This document shows, one piece after another, positions 43,725-52,581 of a stretch of DNA of 64,000 nucleotides (position 1 is its first letter; every line of letters starts with the position of its first letter). Origin of the DNA: Pedobacter sp. ISL-64 (lineage in GTDB: Bacteria; Bacteroidota; Bacteroidia; Sphingobacteriales; Sphingobacteriaceae); assembly GCF_018613605.1 (NCBI RefSeq), contig NZ_JAGGPU010000002.1, positions 1-64,000 of the forward strand. Reading direction: 5' to 3'. The notes beneath the pieces are model-generated. The model did no database searches. It was not told where the DNA came from and worked only from the letters and a program-made list of their open reading frames with translations. The translations under genes and the position numbers were made by a program.

Positions 43725-44408
43725 TCAATCTAAACCATGCCAGGTAATTCCATTGTCAAGGTCATAACCGAATTCAATTTGAAGAATGCGACGAGGATGA
43801 ACAGAACTCGATGCTGGCGAATAATGTAATACGAGTGGTTTCATCAGCATGATGCTGTCTTTCGCGGCGGTGTAAATAACCGGTTTAATGTTCTTCAGCA
43901 AAGCTTGAATTTGATGCATTGTAAGTATTCCGTCTTTATGAGACCCTGGACTAATATGGATTGCATTCCCTACATCACAGGGGTCCAGATGAATACGTAG
44001 GGTGATTAGTTTTTCCATGACCTCAACCGGTGGCTGGACATGGGGTATTCCGGCTTCAATAGACCAATTGATATATTCCGGTACTTTCAGCTGTTGGTTG
44101 ACCGCAATTTTCAGGTCCTGGTGCCAGGGAATTTCCCAGTTACTTTCGGCAGTTTTATCAAGAATAAAGGCTTTAACCGGAAACATCGTTTCGCCGGAAT
44201 AGCGTTTTATTAGGCTAAGTAATTGCTCAAAATGAGCAATTACATTAACTTCTGATAGGCTCAGGAGCGGAATGTCCAGGTGTTTGTCGTAATCAAATGC
44301 TCCTGCAACCACTAGAGCGTCTAATAATTTTTCAATAATGGCGGGTTCAAAAAGCAAAGTTGCATCTGCGAAGCCATTATTGGTTAAATTATCATAGATT
44401 TTATTCAT
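43725..44408 (-). CDS. Phytanoyl-CoA dioxygenase-like (PhyH) protein
   Basis: A 227-residue Fe(II)/2-oxoglutarate-dependent oxygenase of the PhyH type. The HxD metal pair is His96-Asp98 in IPWHQDLK, the distal His is His195 in LVLHYSPASS, and Arg206-Arg207 in HPRRILQIEFG would bind 2-oxoglutarate. CDVGNAIHISPGSHKDG is the loop usual in this family. The substrate is unknown. It lies between HU and a short HTH gene, with no metabolic neighbours. Confidence 0.8.
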   Translation of the reverse strand: MNKIYDNLTNNGFADATLLFEPAIIEKLLDALVVAGAFDYDKHLDIPLLSLSEVNVIAHFEQLLSLIKRYSGETMFPVKAFILDKTAESNWEIPWHQDLKIAVNQQLKVPEYINWSIEAGIPHVQPPVEVMEKLITLRIHLDPCDVGNAIHISPGSHKDGILTMHQIQALLKNIKPVIYTAAKDSIMLMKPLVLHYSPASSSVHPRRILQIEFGYDLDNGITWHGLD

Positions 44409-44425
44409 GCTTTAAAGCATTGACT

Positions 44426-44614
44426 CTAACTGCTTAGAACAAAAGTAAAGAATTTAGTTAAATATTTGACCTTACAAAAGCCAATTTCTATGAACCTCAC
44501 ACCACCATTTGGCAATCTTATATATGAAATCTTGTCTTCGGATTTCAACTGGTAGAGTGTTTGCCGAGCATATCCGGTAACTTTCTCAGCTACCTCATAC
44601 ACTCTCAATCTCAT
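44426..44614 (-). CDS. Short HTH protein, excisionase-like, probably truncated
   Basis: A 62-residue protein starting with a MerR/excisionase-type HTH (YEVAEKVTGYARQTLYQLKS, YIRLPNGGVRF). After GGVRF the family normally continues with a helix (..LEEWL); here it changes to a Phe-rich tail, so the C-terminus is probably lost through rearrangement. It lies 17 bases upstream of the PhyH-like gene on the same strand. Confidence 0.5.
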   Translation of the reverse strand: MRLRVYEVAEKVTGYARQTLYQLKSEDKISYIRLPNGGVRFIEIGFCKVKYLTKFFTFVLSS

Positions 44615-44807
44615 CTTCTCCTGGAGACGCTTCTGTAGGCCTGTTAACTACTGTAGGTGGGCTTGCCTCCTTTATGGTTAATAAATCTTATACTTTCAAA
44701 TCGATTAGCCTCGTGTTTTCATTAATATTCATTTGACCTCCGTTTTGGTTAACATAATTCGACTTTACTTCGATAAAAGAATTTTTAACCATTCCTTAAT
44801 TAATTAC

Positions 44808-45605
44808 TTACTCTTTAATTGCTTCAAGTAGTTCTCTAAGGTCTGCTTCGGTCAGTCCCTGTCCATCGGTTATTTTCCAGAACATGGTTTGTATGGTGTT
44901 GTAGGGTTTCATCCATTCGGGTTCTACATAATCAGGATCATAAACATCCAAAGGATTTTGATGCCTTGTAAGATTTAAGTGGGGTTTATTTTCAAATAAT
45001 GACAAAAACTTTAAAACTTCGGCATTGGTGGCAACTACATACGGGATATGAGTACCCCTTCCAATAACATAATTACGGGTATCTGGTTCCTGATTATCCT
45101 CCCAAGGTAAACCTTTGGAAGAATTCATGCAGGCAACACCTAAATATACAGTTAAAGTGTCCTTTTTACCCCCAGGTCCTCTTCCGTTGGGCGGTACATT
45201 AATTCTTACCCTACCCATTAACATCCCATTTTGAATTCTGCTAGGTGAAACATTAAGCATTACCAAACCAGGAGGGAATGTCAGAAGTTTGTCCTCCTTC
45301 CAGCTACTATCTCTCTCTATATTTACATCAACATAAAAAGTATTCATGTTGCCATGTAGTTTACTTAAATCAGGGTCAAATGGATGATCAGGCCTTGATA
45401 CAAACCTTAATCCTTTTGGTAGTTCAAATGGAATGCCTTCAGGCATATCATCATCATTACCAAAACCCGGCAAATTGCTAACGCTACCAATATTGGTAAA
45501 AGGAAGTTCTTCTTCTTTAAGAATATTCTTTTCCCCTTTTTTACAACTCGCTAAACCAAATAACATGGTTATTATTAACCCAGTATAAAAAATTATCTTA
45601 TTCAT
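44808..45605 (-). CDS. Lipoprotein of unknown function
   Basis: A 265-residue lipoprotein: MNKIIFYTGLIITMLFGLAS followed by Cys. The mature part has ELPKGLRFVSRPDHPFDPDL, the Gly/Pro-rich RINVPPNGRGPGGKKDTLTV and PEWMKPYNTIQTMFWKITDG near the C-terminus. I know no named family. ATG 45605 is chosen because it gives a proper lipobox; the longer start at 45680 does not. A decayed paralogue is at 46585-46918, so this was once a duplicated family. Confidence 0.65.
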   Translation of the reverse strand: MNKIIFYTGLIITMLFGLASCKKGEKNILKEEELPFTNIGSVSNLPGFGNDDDMPEGIPFELPKGLRFVSRPDHPFDPDLSKLHGNMNTFYVDVNIERDSSWKEDKLLTFPPGLVMLNVSPSRIQNGMLMGRVRINVPPNGRGPGGKKDTLTVYLGVACMNSSKGLPWEDNQEPDTRNYVIGRGTHIPYVVATNAEVLKFLSLFENKPHLNLTRHQNPLDVYDPDYVEPEWMKPYNTIQTMFWKITDGQGLTEADLRELLEAIKE

Positions 45606-45902
45606 TTTTTGAAAATAGACTCTAAAATTGTTTGTGATAAAAAAAATATTTGAACCGTTCAAAACAGCGTTAAACGACAAAAATCAGCGGTCCAATTAAT
45701 TTAACAAGATGTTCCTGGTTTTTTCCATCGGTAAACAACTCTCTTCATCAGATAAACTGTTCGACCTCAAGCTCCAGGCACTCGAGAAAGAAACTAATGG
45801 CTTGCGATAGGTGCCTTAACTTTAAAAAGTAACGTTGAACTGCTATTTCCATGGTATTTAATGATTTTGCAGCCACGTTCTACTGAGCTTAAACCAATCA
45901 AT

Positions 45903-46418
45903 TTATAGTTTAAAAGCTACACCTAAATTCAACAGCCCTACGCCGTAACCCAATTCGCTAAAGATGCCAACTTTTTCTGCCAACCAATACCTAGCCCCAA
46001 GATGTCCGCCAAAAATCACCTCTCCTGCTGACGAAGATGCCGGCGCTGCTTCTTCACCTTTCCATTTTACCGAAGCTATGTTGTAACCTAAAACTGCACC
46101 CAAATAAGGGTCAAATTTTTCATCATTTACCTTAAAATGATATGAAGCTCTTGCTGCTGCTAGCACATAAGTATACTTCCACTTGCCCCAGTCACCCAAT
46201 GACTCGCTTTTACCCGCGTAACCCAAATAGGCACCTCCACTAATTCTATCTGTAAAACCATGCTCATAGCTTACACCAATTGGAATTCCAAAACCACCAC
46301 CTATCCCCAGGCCTGCATTTACTAATTTGTCTCCCTTTTTGTAAGTTTGAGCAGATGCTGGTAATGCTCCGAACACAGATAGCGCAACCGCTATTGTCAA
46401 TTTTCTTGTGATTTTCAT
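45903..46418 (-). CDS. Outer-membrane beta-barrel protein
   Basis: A 171-residue protein with a signal peptide (AVALSVFGALPASAQ) and alternating strands typical of a small 8-stranded barrel: LVNAGLGIGGGFGIPIGVSY, ISGGAYLGYAGK, VLAAARASYHFK, EVIFGGHLGARYWLAEKVGI and a terminal GVAFKL. It resembles the outer-membrane beta-barrel domain family (PF13568-like). It lies between the two paralogous lipoprotein loci. Confidence 0.75.
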   Translation of the reverse strand: MKITRKLTIAVALSVFGALPASAQTYKKGDKLVNAGLGIGGGFGIPIGVSYEHGFTDRISGGAYLGYAGKSESLGDWGKWKYTYVLAAARASYHFKVNDEKFDPYLGAVLGYNIASVKWKGEEAAPASSSAGEVIFGGHLGARYWLAEKVGIFSELGYGVGLLNLGVAFKL

Positions 46419-46584
46419 TGTTGTTTTCTCTTATTTAATTATTATTTTTTTATATTTTCATTTTTGGTTTTCACAATTTTAACGATACAGACACCTGCAG
46501 GTAGTTTATCAAATAGATGGGGTGTTTACCTGCGCAACGATTACGCCCTGCACCCTAAAACATCCATATCGCTTATGGAATTCC

Positions 46585-46918
46585 CCGTGCCATCTGTGTC
46601 CAAAAGATCATTTGTATGGCATCATCCAATCTGGGGTGTCGTAATCGGATAGTATGGACGCTACGTTGTCAAGGCAAGCTGGATCGAATGGATGAAGAGA
46701 CGTTGTGCGAGATGTAAACCTTTTGGTAATTGGAAGGCATTGCCCATGGCTTCTTCATCGCTATAGCCAAAGCTATGCTCATTGCGAATGCGATTGATAG
46801 AGCTGAAGGTAATTTCCTCCTCGTTAATAAGTGGATCACTATCTTTACTGCACGATGCTAAGCTGAATATTAACAACGCGAGCCATACAGTATTGCCCAA
46901 CAACATTATTCTTTTCAT
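46585..46918 (-). pseudogene. Decayed paralogue of the 44.8-kb lipoprotein
   Basis: The start MKRIMLLGNTVWLALLIFSL plus ASC is an intact lipoprotein signal, and ITFSSINRIRNEHSFGYSDE..NAFQLPKGLHLA aligns with the lipoprotein at 44808-45605. A frame change then gives HPFDP, which is also in the paralogue. After a deletion of most of the middle, PDWMMPYK and MIFWTQMA (again in another frame) match PEWMKPY and TMFWKIT of the intact copy. It thus carries one large deletion and at least two frame changes. Confidence 0.75.
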
Positions 46919-47042
46919 AGCGTCAAAACTATGTTAGACCAACATTAGGGAGCTATTTTTTCTACCAACCGCTCTAAAAGGAGTTAAAAGACATAAAACG
47001 AGGGTTTAATCTTTCTAGATAATTTTGAATTGATAATATGCG

Positions 47043-48080
47043 CTAAAAAGGAATGCAGAAATTAATGACAAGTCCACCCTTTTCGTTCAGGGAAACATGT
47101 AGTGGCTCCGCAAATTGGTTTTCTAATCGCTTCGCGGTATTTTTAAGTCCTACTCCTTGCCCTAGAAATAAGTCTTCCAATTTTCCGGCATAAGGACGCC
47201 CGGTATTTTCAATAAGAATGCAAGTTTTATCACTTTTGGAAGTACATTTAATTGTGATTGTGCCTCCTTCAATTGCAGGCTCTACGCCATGTTTTATTGC
47301 ATTTTCTACTAATGGCTGGAGCAGCATAGGAGGGATAAATACATGGTCTGTTTCCGGAGTACTTTCGATTGTAAAATGAAGTCTTTTTCCAAATCTTGTC
47401 TGCTCCAACGAAAGGTAAGTTCTCATGAAATCCAATTCTTGTGATAAGGGCACCAGGTCTTGTTGTGTAGACCGAAGCGCATAGCGAAAAGTATCAGCCA
47501 ACCGGGCGATAAGAACCCTAATGTGTTCTTGCTCCCGCGGTAGAGAAGCACTAATGCTATTGAGTGTATTAAACAAAAAATGAGGCTGTATTTGTGCCTT
47601 CAAAGCATTTATCTCGCCCCTATATGCTAACTGGCGTAATTCATTTTCACGAGTTTGCTGAGCTTCTCGTTCTCGAAAAAAAAGATCAATATGCAAAGAG
47701 CTAAAAACCTGTATGTAAAATAAGAGATTGGGTCCAATATTCTGAAAAACCTGTGAACCATTCATAATAGGCAGTCCAACCATTTGATTGTATACATAAT
47801 ACAAACCTATCCAAATGGCATAGTAGACAAATGCGGTAAAAATATGTAGTGCAAATCTTCTTTTAATAGGCAGGTGAGCTAATTTACGAAAGTGTAACCA
47901 CCATATTGGAAAGCAGGCAATTGCCATTATTGAACAATCTACAATAAGCTCAATTAGAAAGCCCCTGCTAAATCCTTGTGAAAATAGCCTGGGCGTTCCA
48001 TAAAGAATGCTCATTACTATTAAGCAGAAGGAAAAAAGAAATACCTCTCTTTTTGTAGTGTTTTGTTTAGTGTACATCAT
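47043..48080 (-). CDS. LytS/YehU-type sensor histidine kinase
   Basis: A 345-residue membrane kinase of the His_kinase (PF06580) type. About four N-terminal membrane segments (for example EVFLFSFCLIVMSILYG, IAIGLYYVY region) are followed by the phosphoacceptor motif LKAQIQPHFLFNTLNSI and a degenerate HATPase with PPMLLQPLVENAIKHG and GVGLKNTAKRLE. It is divergent from the LytTR response regulator at 48269, its evident partner. No separate sensor domain is visible. Confidence 0.9.
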   Translation of the reverse strand: MMYTKQNTTKREVFLFSFCLIVMSILYGTPRLFSQGFSRGFLIELIVDCSIMAIACFPIWWLHFRKLAHLPIKRRFALHIFTAFVYYAIWIGLYYVYNQMVGLPIMNGSQVFQNIGPNLLFYIQVFSSLHIDLFFREREAQQTRENELRQLAYRGEINALKAQIQPHFLFNTLNSISASLPREQEHIRVLIARLADTFRYALRSTQQDLVPLSQELDFMRTYLSLEQTRFGKRLHFTIESTPETDHVFIPPMLLQPLVENAIKHGVEPAIEGGTITIKCTSKSDKTCILIENTGRPYAGKLEDLFLGQGVGLKNTAKRLENQFAEPLHVSLNEKGGLVINFCIPF

Positions 48081-48268
48081 TATATGATAGTATTTCGATA
48101 TGCAATTTTAATTAATTTTTCTGTGCAGATGTACATAATTCTAATGGGTTCTGTTTGTCGATCCAATTCGCTGCTCGACGGTTCTAATTGGTGTTGAACG
48201 AAAGGGATGGCTATTTCTGCTATTCTGCGTATCTTGGCTTTCGTCAATCAATTACCTAAAATTAAGTT

Positions 48269-48997
48269 ATGTCTAGAAAATCTGTTTTGGTCATAGATGA
48301 TGAAGATCATGGGAGAGTATTGGTTAAACAATATTTGGAAGCTTATCCTAATTTTTTTGTAGCCGGCGAGTGTCAAAATGGGGTAGAAGCCATCAAATTT
48401 ATCAATATGTTAGAACCTGATTTGATATTTCTAGATATCCAAATGCCTGGCGCTAACGGCTTTGAAGTGTTACAGCAAATAGACCACGTTCCTAATGTGA
48501 TATTTACGACTGCCTTTGATAAATACGCTATTAAAGCTTTTGAGACGAATGCCATCGATTACTTATTGAAGCCATATACCCGCGAACGTTTCGATCATAC
48601 GATGGCCCGTTTAGAAAATAAATCTGTTGCCCTTCCTCAATTGGCATTTAACCATGCAACAATGCAAAATAATTATCCCGAAAGGATCATGATTGAACAT
48701 CAAAAACGCTTTCGGAACATTGCAGTTCAGGATATTTTATACCTCAAAGCAAATGGCGATTATACCGAGATCTTTACAAAAGATATGTCATATTTAAGTT
48801 CATTTGGCATAAGTGCTGTTTCTCAAAAATTTGATCCAAATAAGTTTGTACGCATTCACCGTTCCATTATTGTCAATATTAGTTGCGTAAGAGAGCTATA
48901 CCGAGATATTGGTAAGACGTTCTTAGTGTTAGATAATGGGCTTGAATTTAACGTGGGCCGTAGCTATTTATCTGCGATAAAGTACCTTATTATCTAG
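48269..48997 (+). CDS. LytTR-family response regulator
   Basis: A 242-residue regulator with a receiver domain (acidic pair Asp10-Asp11, phosphoacceptor Asp56 in IFLDIQMPG, Lys in LLKPYTRERF) and a C-terminal LytTR DNA-binding domain at about 135-240 (DILYLKANGDYTEIFTKDMS, KFVRIHRSIIVNISCV). It is divergent from the LytS-like kinase with about 188 bases between the start codons, where their shared regulatory sites should lie. The targets are not identifiable here. Confidence 0.92.
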   Translation: MSRKSVLVIDDEDHGRVLVKQYLEAYPNFFVAGECQNGVEAIKFINMLEPDLIFLDIQMPGANGFEVLQQIDHVPNVIFTTAFDKYAIKAFETNAIDYLLKPYTRERFDHTMARLENKSVALPQLAFNHATMQNNYPERIMIEHQKRFRNIAVQDILYLKANGDYTEIFTKDMSYLSSFGISAVSQKFDPNKFVRIHRSIIVNISCVRELYRDIGKTFLVLDNGLEFNVGRSYLSAIKYLII

Positions 48998-49478
48998 TAA
49001 AATATACTACGGTCATTTTATGCAATGTGCCATTAGTAGCATTCCATTTGTAAGTTACAACTAATTTATTGGCACTATTTTCTACAATAGTTAATTCCTG
49101 AGCTACCTGATCCTCTTTTAACACTAATTTTTTACTAGCCCCATCATAAGACCAAATTCCTGTTTGGTGCTCTTGAGCCTCTTCTTCATCACACCTCATT
49201 TTTCCTGCATTGCGAACAACGATCTTATCGTCTTTTAATATTAATACGTCATCTTTCTCACACCCTTCCATAAGCGCAAAAATATCAGTATCCTTCTTTC
49301 CGTCTAAATCCCAATCAATTGCTGGAGCAACCGAAAGCGCTTTCATTTCCCACTTTTTGTTTACGAAAGAAGCAGACTGGGTACCACTATTCCCTCTAGA
49401 TGGCTTGCAAGACAGGTACAGCACAACAGTGACCGCTATCGATAAGTAAAAAAAAGCAATTTTCATCTTATTTTTCAT
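48990..49478 (-). CDS. Lipocalin-like lipoprotein
   Basis: A 162-residue lipoprotein: AFFYLSIAVTVVLYLSC gives the lipobox. The mature part is beta-rich and contains KKWEMKALSVAPAIDWDLDG, CEKDDVLILKDDKIVVRNAG and GIWSYDGASKKLVLKEDQ, a pattern typical of lipocalin-like Bacteroidota proteins. Its stop overlaps the 3' end of the response-regulator gene by 8 bases (convergent). Confidence 0.65.
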   Translation of the reverse strand: MKNKMKIAFFYLSIAVTVVLYLSCKPSRGNSGTQSASFVNKKWEMKALSVAPAIDWDLDGKKDTDIFALMEGCEKDDVLILKDDKIVVRNAGKMRCDEEEAQEHQTGIWSYDGASKKLVLKEDQVAQELTIVENSANKLVVTYKWNATNGTLHKMTVVYFTR

Positions 49479-50222
49479 CTGTTTATTTTTATGTTTTAAT
49501 TGTCAGATGAGCCTTTGATGATTAAAATAATATTCATCCGTTAGTTATTGCCTTCAATGGCATTCATAAGCTCGCAAGCTCGGTTCATGCGCCAGTGTGG
49601 TTAATGATTATTTTAATCATATCGGGTTCATCCATTTGCATAAACTGTTTTTTAACGGTAATGAAGCGACCATAAGCTCTGCTCATTTCGTTTTGTAAGT
49701 GGCTGCTTGTGATGATTTCATAGTTTTATTTTTTGACACAATATGCTAGCGACAAAGGTATTTACTAATTAATTCCGTAAACAAAAATTTCGACGAATGC
49801 CAAATAGTGGAGACCAAGCATTATGACTGCCTGTTAAACTGTAAAGCCACTCATTTAACCCGCCATCTTTGTTTGTACTTACGGTACGTCACATGGTGGC
49901 TCCTGGTCATCTATAAGTTCAACTACCGCTCCCGAAATGTCAGCAAAATCATTTTCTCTAGCGTAACTTTTTAAAGACCCCTAGCGTCGTTAGGTTGGCT
50001 AGGAAGCTAAGTCAGTCGACAGAATGCATTAAAAATCATCAGGCAGTTTAGCCTCATTTGGATTTCGGATAAATCAACACAGCCCACAAATAAATTGCTG
50101 ATCTTATAGTTCAGGTCGTTTATAACGCAAAAATGTATTTCAACCCGTAGTTCTGGTTGTCTACCTAATTTTTTTGAGATAAGTGATTTCATTGTTGAGA
50201 TTTGGAGATTAAAATTTATAGC
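49479..50222. other. Long intergenic region with perfect 14-bp inverted repeat
   Basis: The arms ATGATTAAAATAAT (49518-49531) and ATTATTTTAATCAT (49607-49620) are perfectly complementary, 75 bases apart. A minus-strand frame crossing the right arm (about 49586-49684, MSRAYGRFITVKKQFMQMDE) may be a gene remnant, and a 61-codon minus frame at 50007-50192 has no family. I see no intact gene. Confidence 0.4.
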
Positions 50223-50888
50223 ATGAAAATTAAATCGATAGTAAAATCAATATTGTTTTGTTTGTTTACAGCGGTTGCTGTAAGTTGTGGCAAGGAACGC
50301 ATAACGGTCAGCGGCAATCAGATAACAGAAATTAGAACAACCGGGCCGTTTAAATCGGTTAATGTTGCTGGTGCTTCGCCGGTATTTATCTCCCATGGAA
50401 ATGATTTTAAAGTAGAATTAAAAGGCTCTGATAATTTAATTGCAAAATTTGAAACTAAAGTAGTGGGAGACGAGCTGCTGCTGAAATACAGAGATGTAAA
50501 TGTGAATAACGATGATATTCACATTTACATCACCATGCCTGGTTTAACTAGCGTTAAAACGAATGGAGCATCATCTTACGAAATTTCTGGCGATTTTGCA
50601 GATCAAGAGAAATTTACAGCATACACTTATGGAGCTGGCAATATAACTTTTAGTGGAACATTAAAAGCCAACAAGGTTGAAGCAGAAATTGAGGGATCGG
50701 GCAATTTAAATATTGAAAAAATTCTGGTTAAAAATGCTGAATTTAAGATTTCTGGAAGTGGGAATATCACCACTTCAGTTACTGATAAACTAAACGCACA
50801 AATTTCGGGTAGTGGAAATGTCTATTATTTTGGAAATCCCCATTTAACTACTGCTTATTCAGGCTCTGGGCGTGTAATTAAAAAGTAG
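50223..50888 (+). CDS. Head GIN domain-containing lipoprotein (DUF2807)
   Basis: A 221-residue putative auto-transporter adhesin-like head (GIN) domain lipoprotein. The signal is SILFCLFTAVAVSC. The domain is a beta-helix with repeating short units visible as SGSGN-like turns: IEGSGNLNI, ISGSGNITTS, ISGSGNVYYF, YSGSGRVIKK. Family members are surface-exposed with unknown function. Start at ATG 50223 gives the lipobox in normal position; 50202 is in frame but longer. Confidence 0.85.
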   Translation: MKIKSIVKSILFCLFTAVAVSCGKERITVSGNQITEIRTTGPFKSVNVAGASPVFISHGNDFKVELKGSDNLIAKFETKVVGDELLLKYRDVNVNNDDIHIYITMPGLTSVKTNGASSYEISGDFADQEKFTAYTYGAGNITFSGTLKANKVEAEIEGSGNLNIEKILVKNAEFKISGSGNITTSVTDKLNAQISGSGNVYYFGNPHLTTAYSGSGRVIKK

Positions 50889-50956
50889 TTGATTGAAATC
50901 CTTAAAGAGGCAGCGGTCTATTTGTTTGTTCTAACAAGGTAGCCTCATCTCACATA

Positions 50957-51148
50957 CCCAAAACATATAATAGCTATTACCTGCCCAATGGTAGATTTAC
51001 TGATGTGAAAAAGTCAAAATTTATTGAAGTAAAAAAAGATACGCCTTATCAGTATCAGGGGAACAACGGGATGTATGTGGATATTGAGCACGAGCTTTTA
51101 TTGATAGAAAAGATGACCCCGACGACCGACTGCGTATTTCAACATTAG
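50957..51148 (+). pseudogene. Promoterless gene fragment of unknown family
   Basis: An open frame without a start codon reads YNSYYLPNGRFTDVKKSKFI, EVKKDTPYQYQGNNGMYVDI and EHELLLIEKMT before a TAG. Its protein-like composition and abrupt beginning suggest the 3' end of a gene cut by rearrangement. I do not recognise the family. Confidence 0.35.
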
Positions 51149-51250
51149 TCCATCACCTAAAACAGCGGAATAAATAAGATTTTGCTCTACGAACCCCCTG
51201 TCTTGAATTGATCGATTATCTGAGCAGATTGAAGATTATGATCTGTTGGG

Positions 51251-51490
51251 TCAGGAATTTTGAGTAGAGAAGTCGAGCAGATCTTTAGGCTCAACCTCAA
51301 GAGCCTTTGCAAGTTCTGCCAATGAAAGAAGCGTGATGTTCAATTTGCCTTTTTCATAGCGTTGGATATCCGCGTACTCGACGTTGCATAGTAAAGCCAT
51401 CTTGCGGAGACTCAGGTTCTTGGATATCCTTAATTCTTTAAGACGTTTGCCGAAGTCTAACAATATTTCTGTTTCTTTATCCCTAATCAT
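51251..51490 (-). CDS. XRE-family HTH regulator
   Basis: A 79-residue single-domain repressor: FGKRLKELRISKNLSLRKMA, LCNVEYADIQRYEKGKLNIT, LSLAELAKALEVEPKDLLDF. This type commonly controls the regulation or transfer genes of Bacteroidota mobile elements. Two perfect inverted repeats flank its start (51482-51510 and 51535-51560); the first covers the start codon, suggesting autorepression or a translational hairpin. Confidence 0.85.
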   Translation of the reverse strand: MIRDKETEILLDFGKRLKELRISKNLSLRKMALLCNVEYADIQRYEKGKLNITLLSLAELAKALEVEPKDLLDFSTQNS

Positions 51491-51510
51491 TTCTTTAGTG
51501 AATGATTAGG
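51482..51510. promoter_or_regulatory. Inverted repeat over XRE start codon
   Basis: CCTAATCATT and AATGATTAGG form perfect 10-bp arms around a 9-base loop. On the minus-strand mRNA the XRE start codon lies in the 3' arm and the probable ribosome-binding region in the loop, so the hairpin could restrict translation; it could also be a protein operator. Confidence 0.55.
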
Positions 51511-51534
51511 AAAATTGTAATATTAAAACATCAA

Positions 51535-51560
51535 AATTGTTGTGCCATAACACAACAATT
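51535..51560. promoter_or_regulatory. Perfect inverted repeat between divergent genes
   Basis: AATTGTTGTG and CACAACAATT are perfect 10-bp arms around CCATAA, between the XRE gene and the divergent gene at 51626. The size and symmetry suit a dimeric XRE operator controlling both directions. Confidence 0.6.
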
Positions 51561-51625
51561 GCTAGCTTTGGTTTATATGCAAAACGTGATGGAACTCTAA
51601 TCAAATATATATCATTTTTTATTTC

Positions 51626-51856
51626 ATGAGTATGGCAAAAGCTGACATAGAGCGAAAAATAGAAGATCTGTTCGGCGATGAGCCGTTCAAACCAGTTGAA
51701 GAAGAACTGTTTAAATGGTTAATATTCGCATATTTTGACCGGGGCAAAGGGATATCGGACCTTGACCTTTCAGGGTTTGAATGTTTTAAGGTAAAATTAA
51801 TGACCATGGTTGAGGATGTTTATCAGCTGTCACAGCTTAATTCCGCGGACAAATGA
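51626..51856 (+). CDS. Hypothetical small protein
   Basis: A 76-residue acidic protein (MAKADIERKIEDLFGDEPFK, PVEEELFKWLIFAYFDRG). No family recognised. It is divergent from the XRE regulator with the perfect inverted repeat at 51535 in between, so it is a plausible target of that regulator. The start could be ATG 51626 or ATG 51632. Confidence 0.5.
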   Translation: MSMAKADIERKIEDLFGDEPFKPVEEELFKWLIFAYFDRGKGISDLDLSGFECFKVKLMTMVEDVYQLSQLNSADK

Positions 51857-52073
51857 CGTGACAAGGTCATGTTGTACTAGAGCGATTTGCGTCATTATTA
51901 GCTGTTCTCCTGATCTCTTTATCCGTGGTCTTTTGGGACATTGCCCAGAATGGCTGTCTTTATCTTTTATTTCCTCCCCATGGGCAGCCTTTGCCGGTAA
52001 GCGTTTGCCTGACGGCATATCCGCATTCTTTTGATTAATGTGCCGAACACAGTTCGCATTCCCCATCAGCGTG

Positions 52074-52264
52074 TTACATTAAATCCAGGATCGGTTTTTC
52101 TGCTGCCTCAGCGCTGCCCATCTCCACAAATCCATATCCCTTGCGTTTTTTGTGATGCGGTCACAAATAACCTTAAAAGTGGCCACATCGCCATAAATGA
52201 TAAACATTCTCGTGAGCTCTACCTCATGCATCTCAAGCGGGAAGCCCGACAATTAAATCTGCAT
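52074..52264 (-). pseudogene. RRM RNA-binding protein gene, broken
   Basis: On the minus strand ATG 52264 begins MQI, a TAA follows, and the next residues LSGFPLEMHEVELTRMFIIY, GDVATFKVICDRITK match the first half of an RRM with its RNP2-like strand. A frame change then gives RKGYGFVEMGSAEAAEKPIL, the RNP1 half. One nonsense codon and one frameshift therefore break a small RRM protein of the Bacteroidota type. Further remains may extend left in another frame (NADMPSGKRLPAKAA, about 51980-52030). Confidence 0.7.
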
Positions 52265-52581
52265 TTTTATAATACTTTGGTAGTCATCAGCAAATCTAGA
52301 GGCTGAGCCTGTTTTAAATTCCTTTACCGCTCCCAATTAACTGGAAAATATCATAACTACCTGTTTTTTTGTGGTTTGTCACGAAAAGTTCTACTATTTA
52401 GGTATCAACAATACCCGATTTGGGTATTTCCGCTGCATTTCACCTCCACTAATTTTGACCTGAAATTATTCAAAACTATAAACAGATCGGAGGAGAATGA
52501 ACGACAGCTACCTATCTCCCGTGTAGTCGAAGTTGCCGGATAGCCGGCAGGCAGCGGGATCCATTTAAACACTTTTATATT
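52265..52581. promoter_or_regulatory. Control region upstream of rteC
   Basis: Overlapping inverted pairs GGTAT-caaca-ATACC (52401-52415) and AATACCC-gattt-GGGTATT (52410-52428) could form alternative hairpins or iterated protein sites. TAATTTTG at about 52449-52456 matches the -7 consensus and is part of a sequence shared with 53724-53753. A GATCGGAGGAG-type purine stretch follows at about 52485. Confidence 0.45.

Noticed and set aside
51830..52066. 78-codon minus-strand frame read as an independent gene
   Set aside because: It lies at the 3' side of the broken RRM gene and may be its decayed tail; no domain supports an intact gene.
52031..52306. 91-codon plus-strand frame
   Set aside because: It is the antisense of the RRM pseudogene, whose motifs are readable on the other strand.
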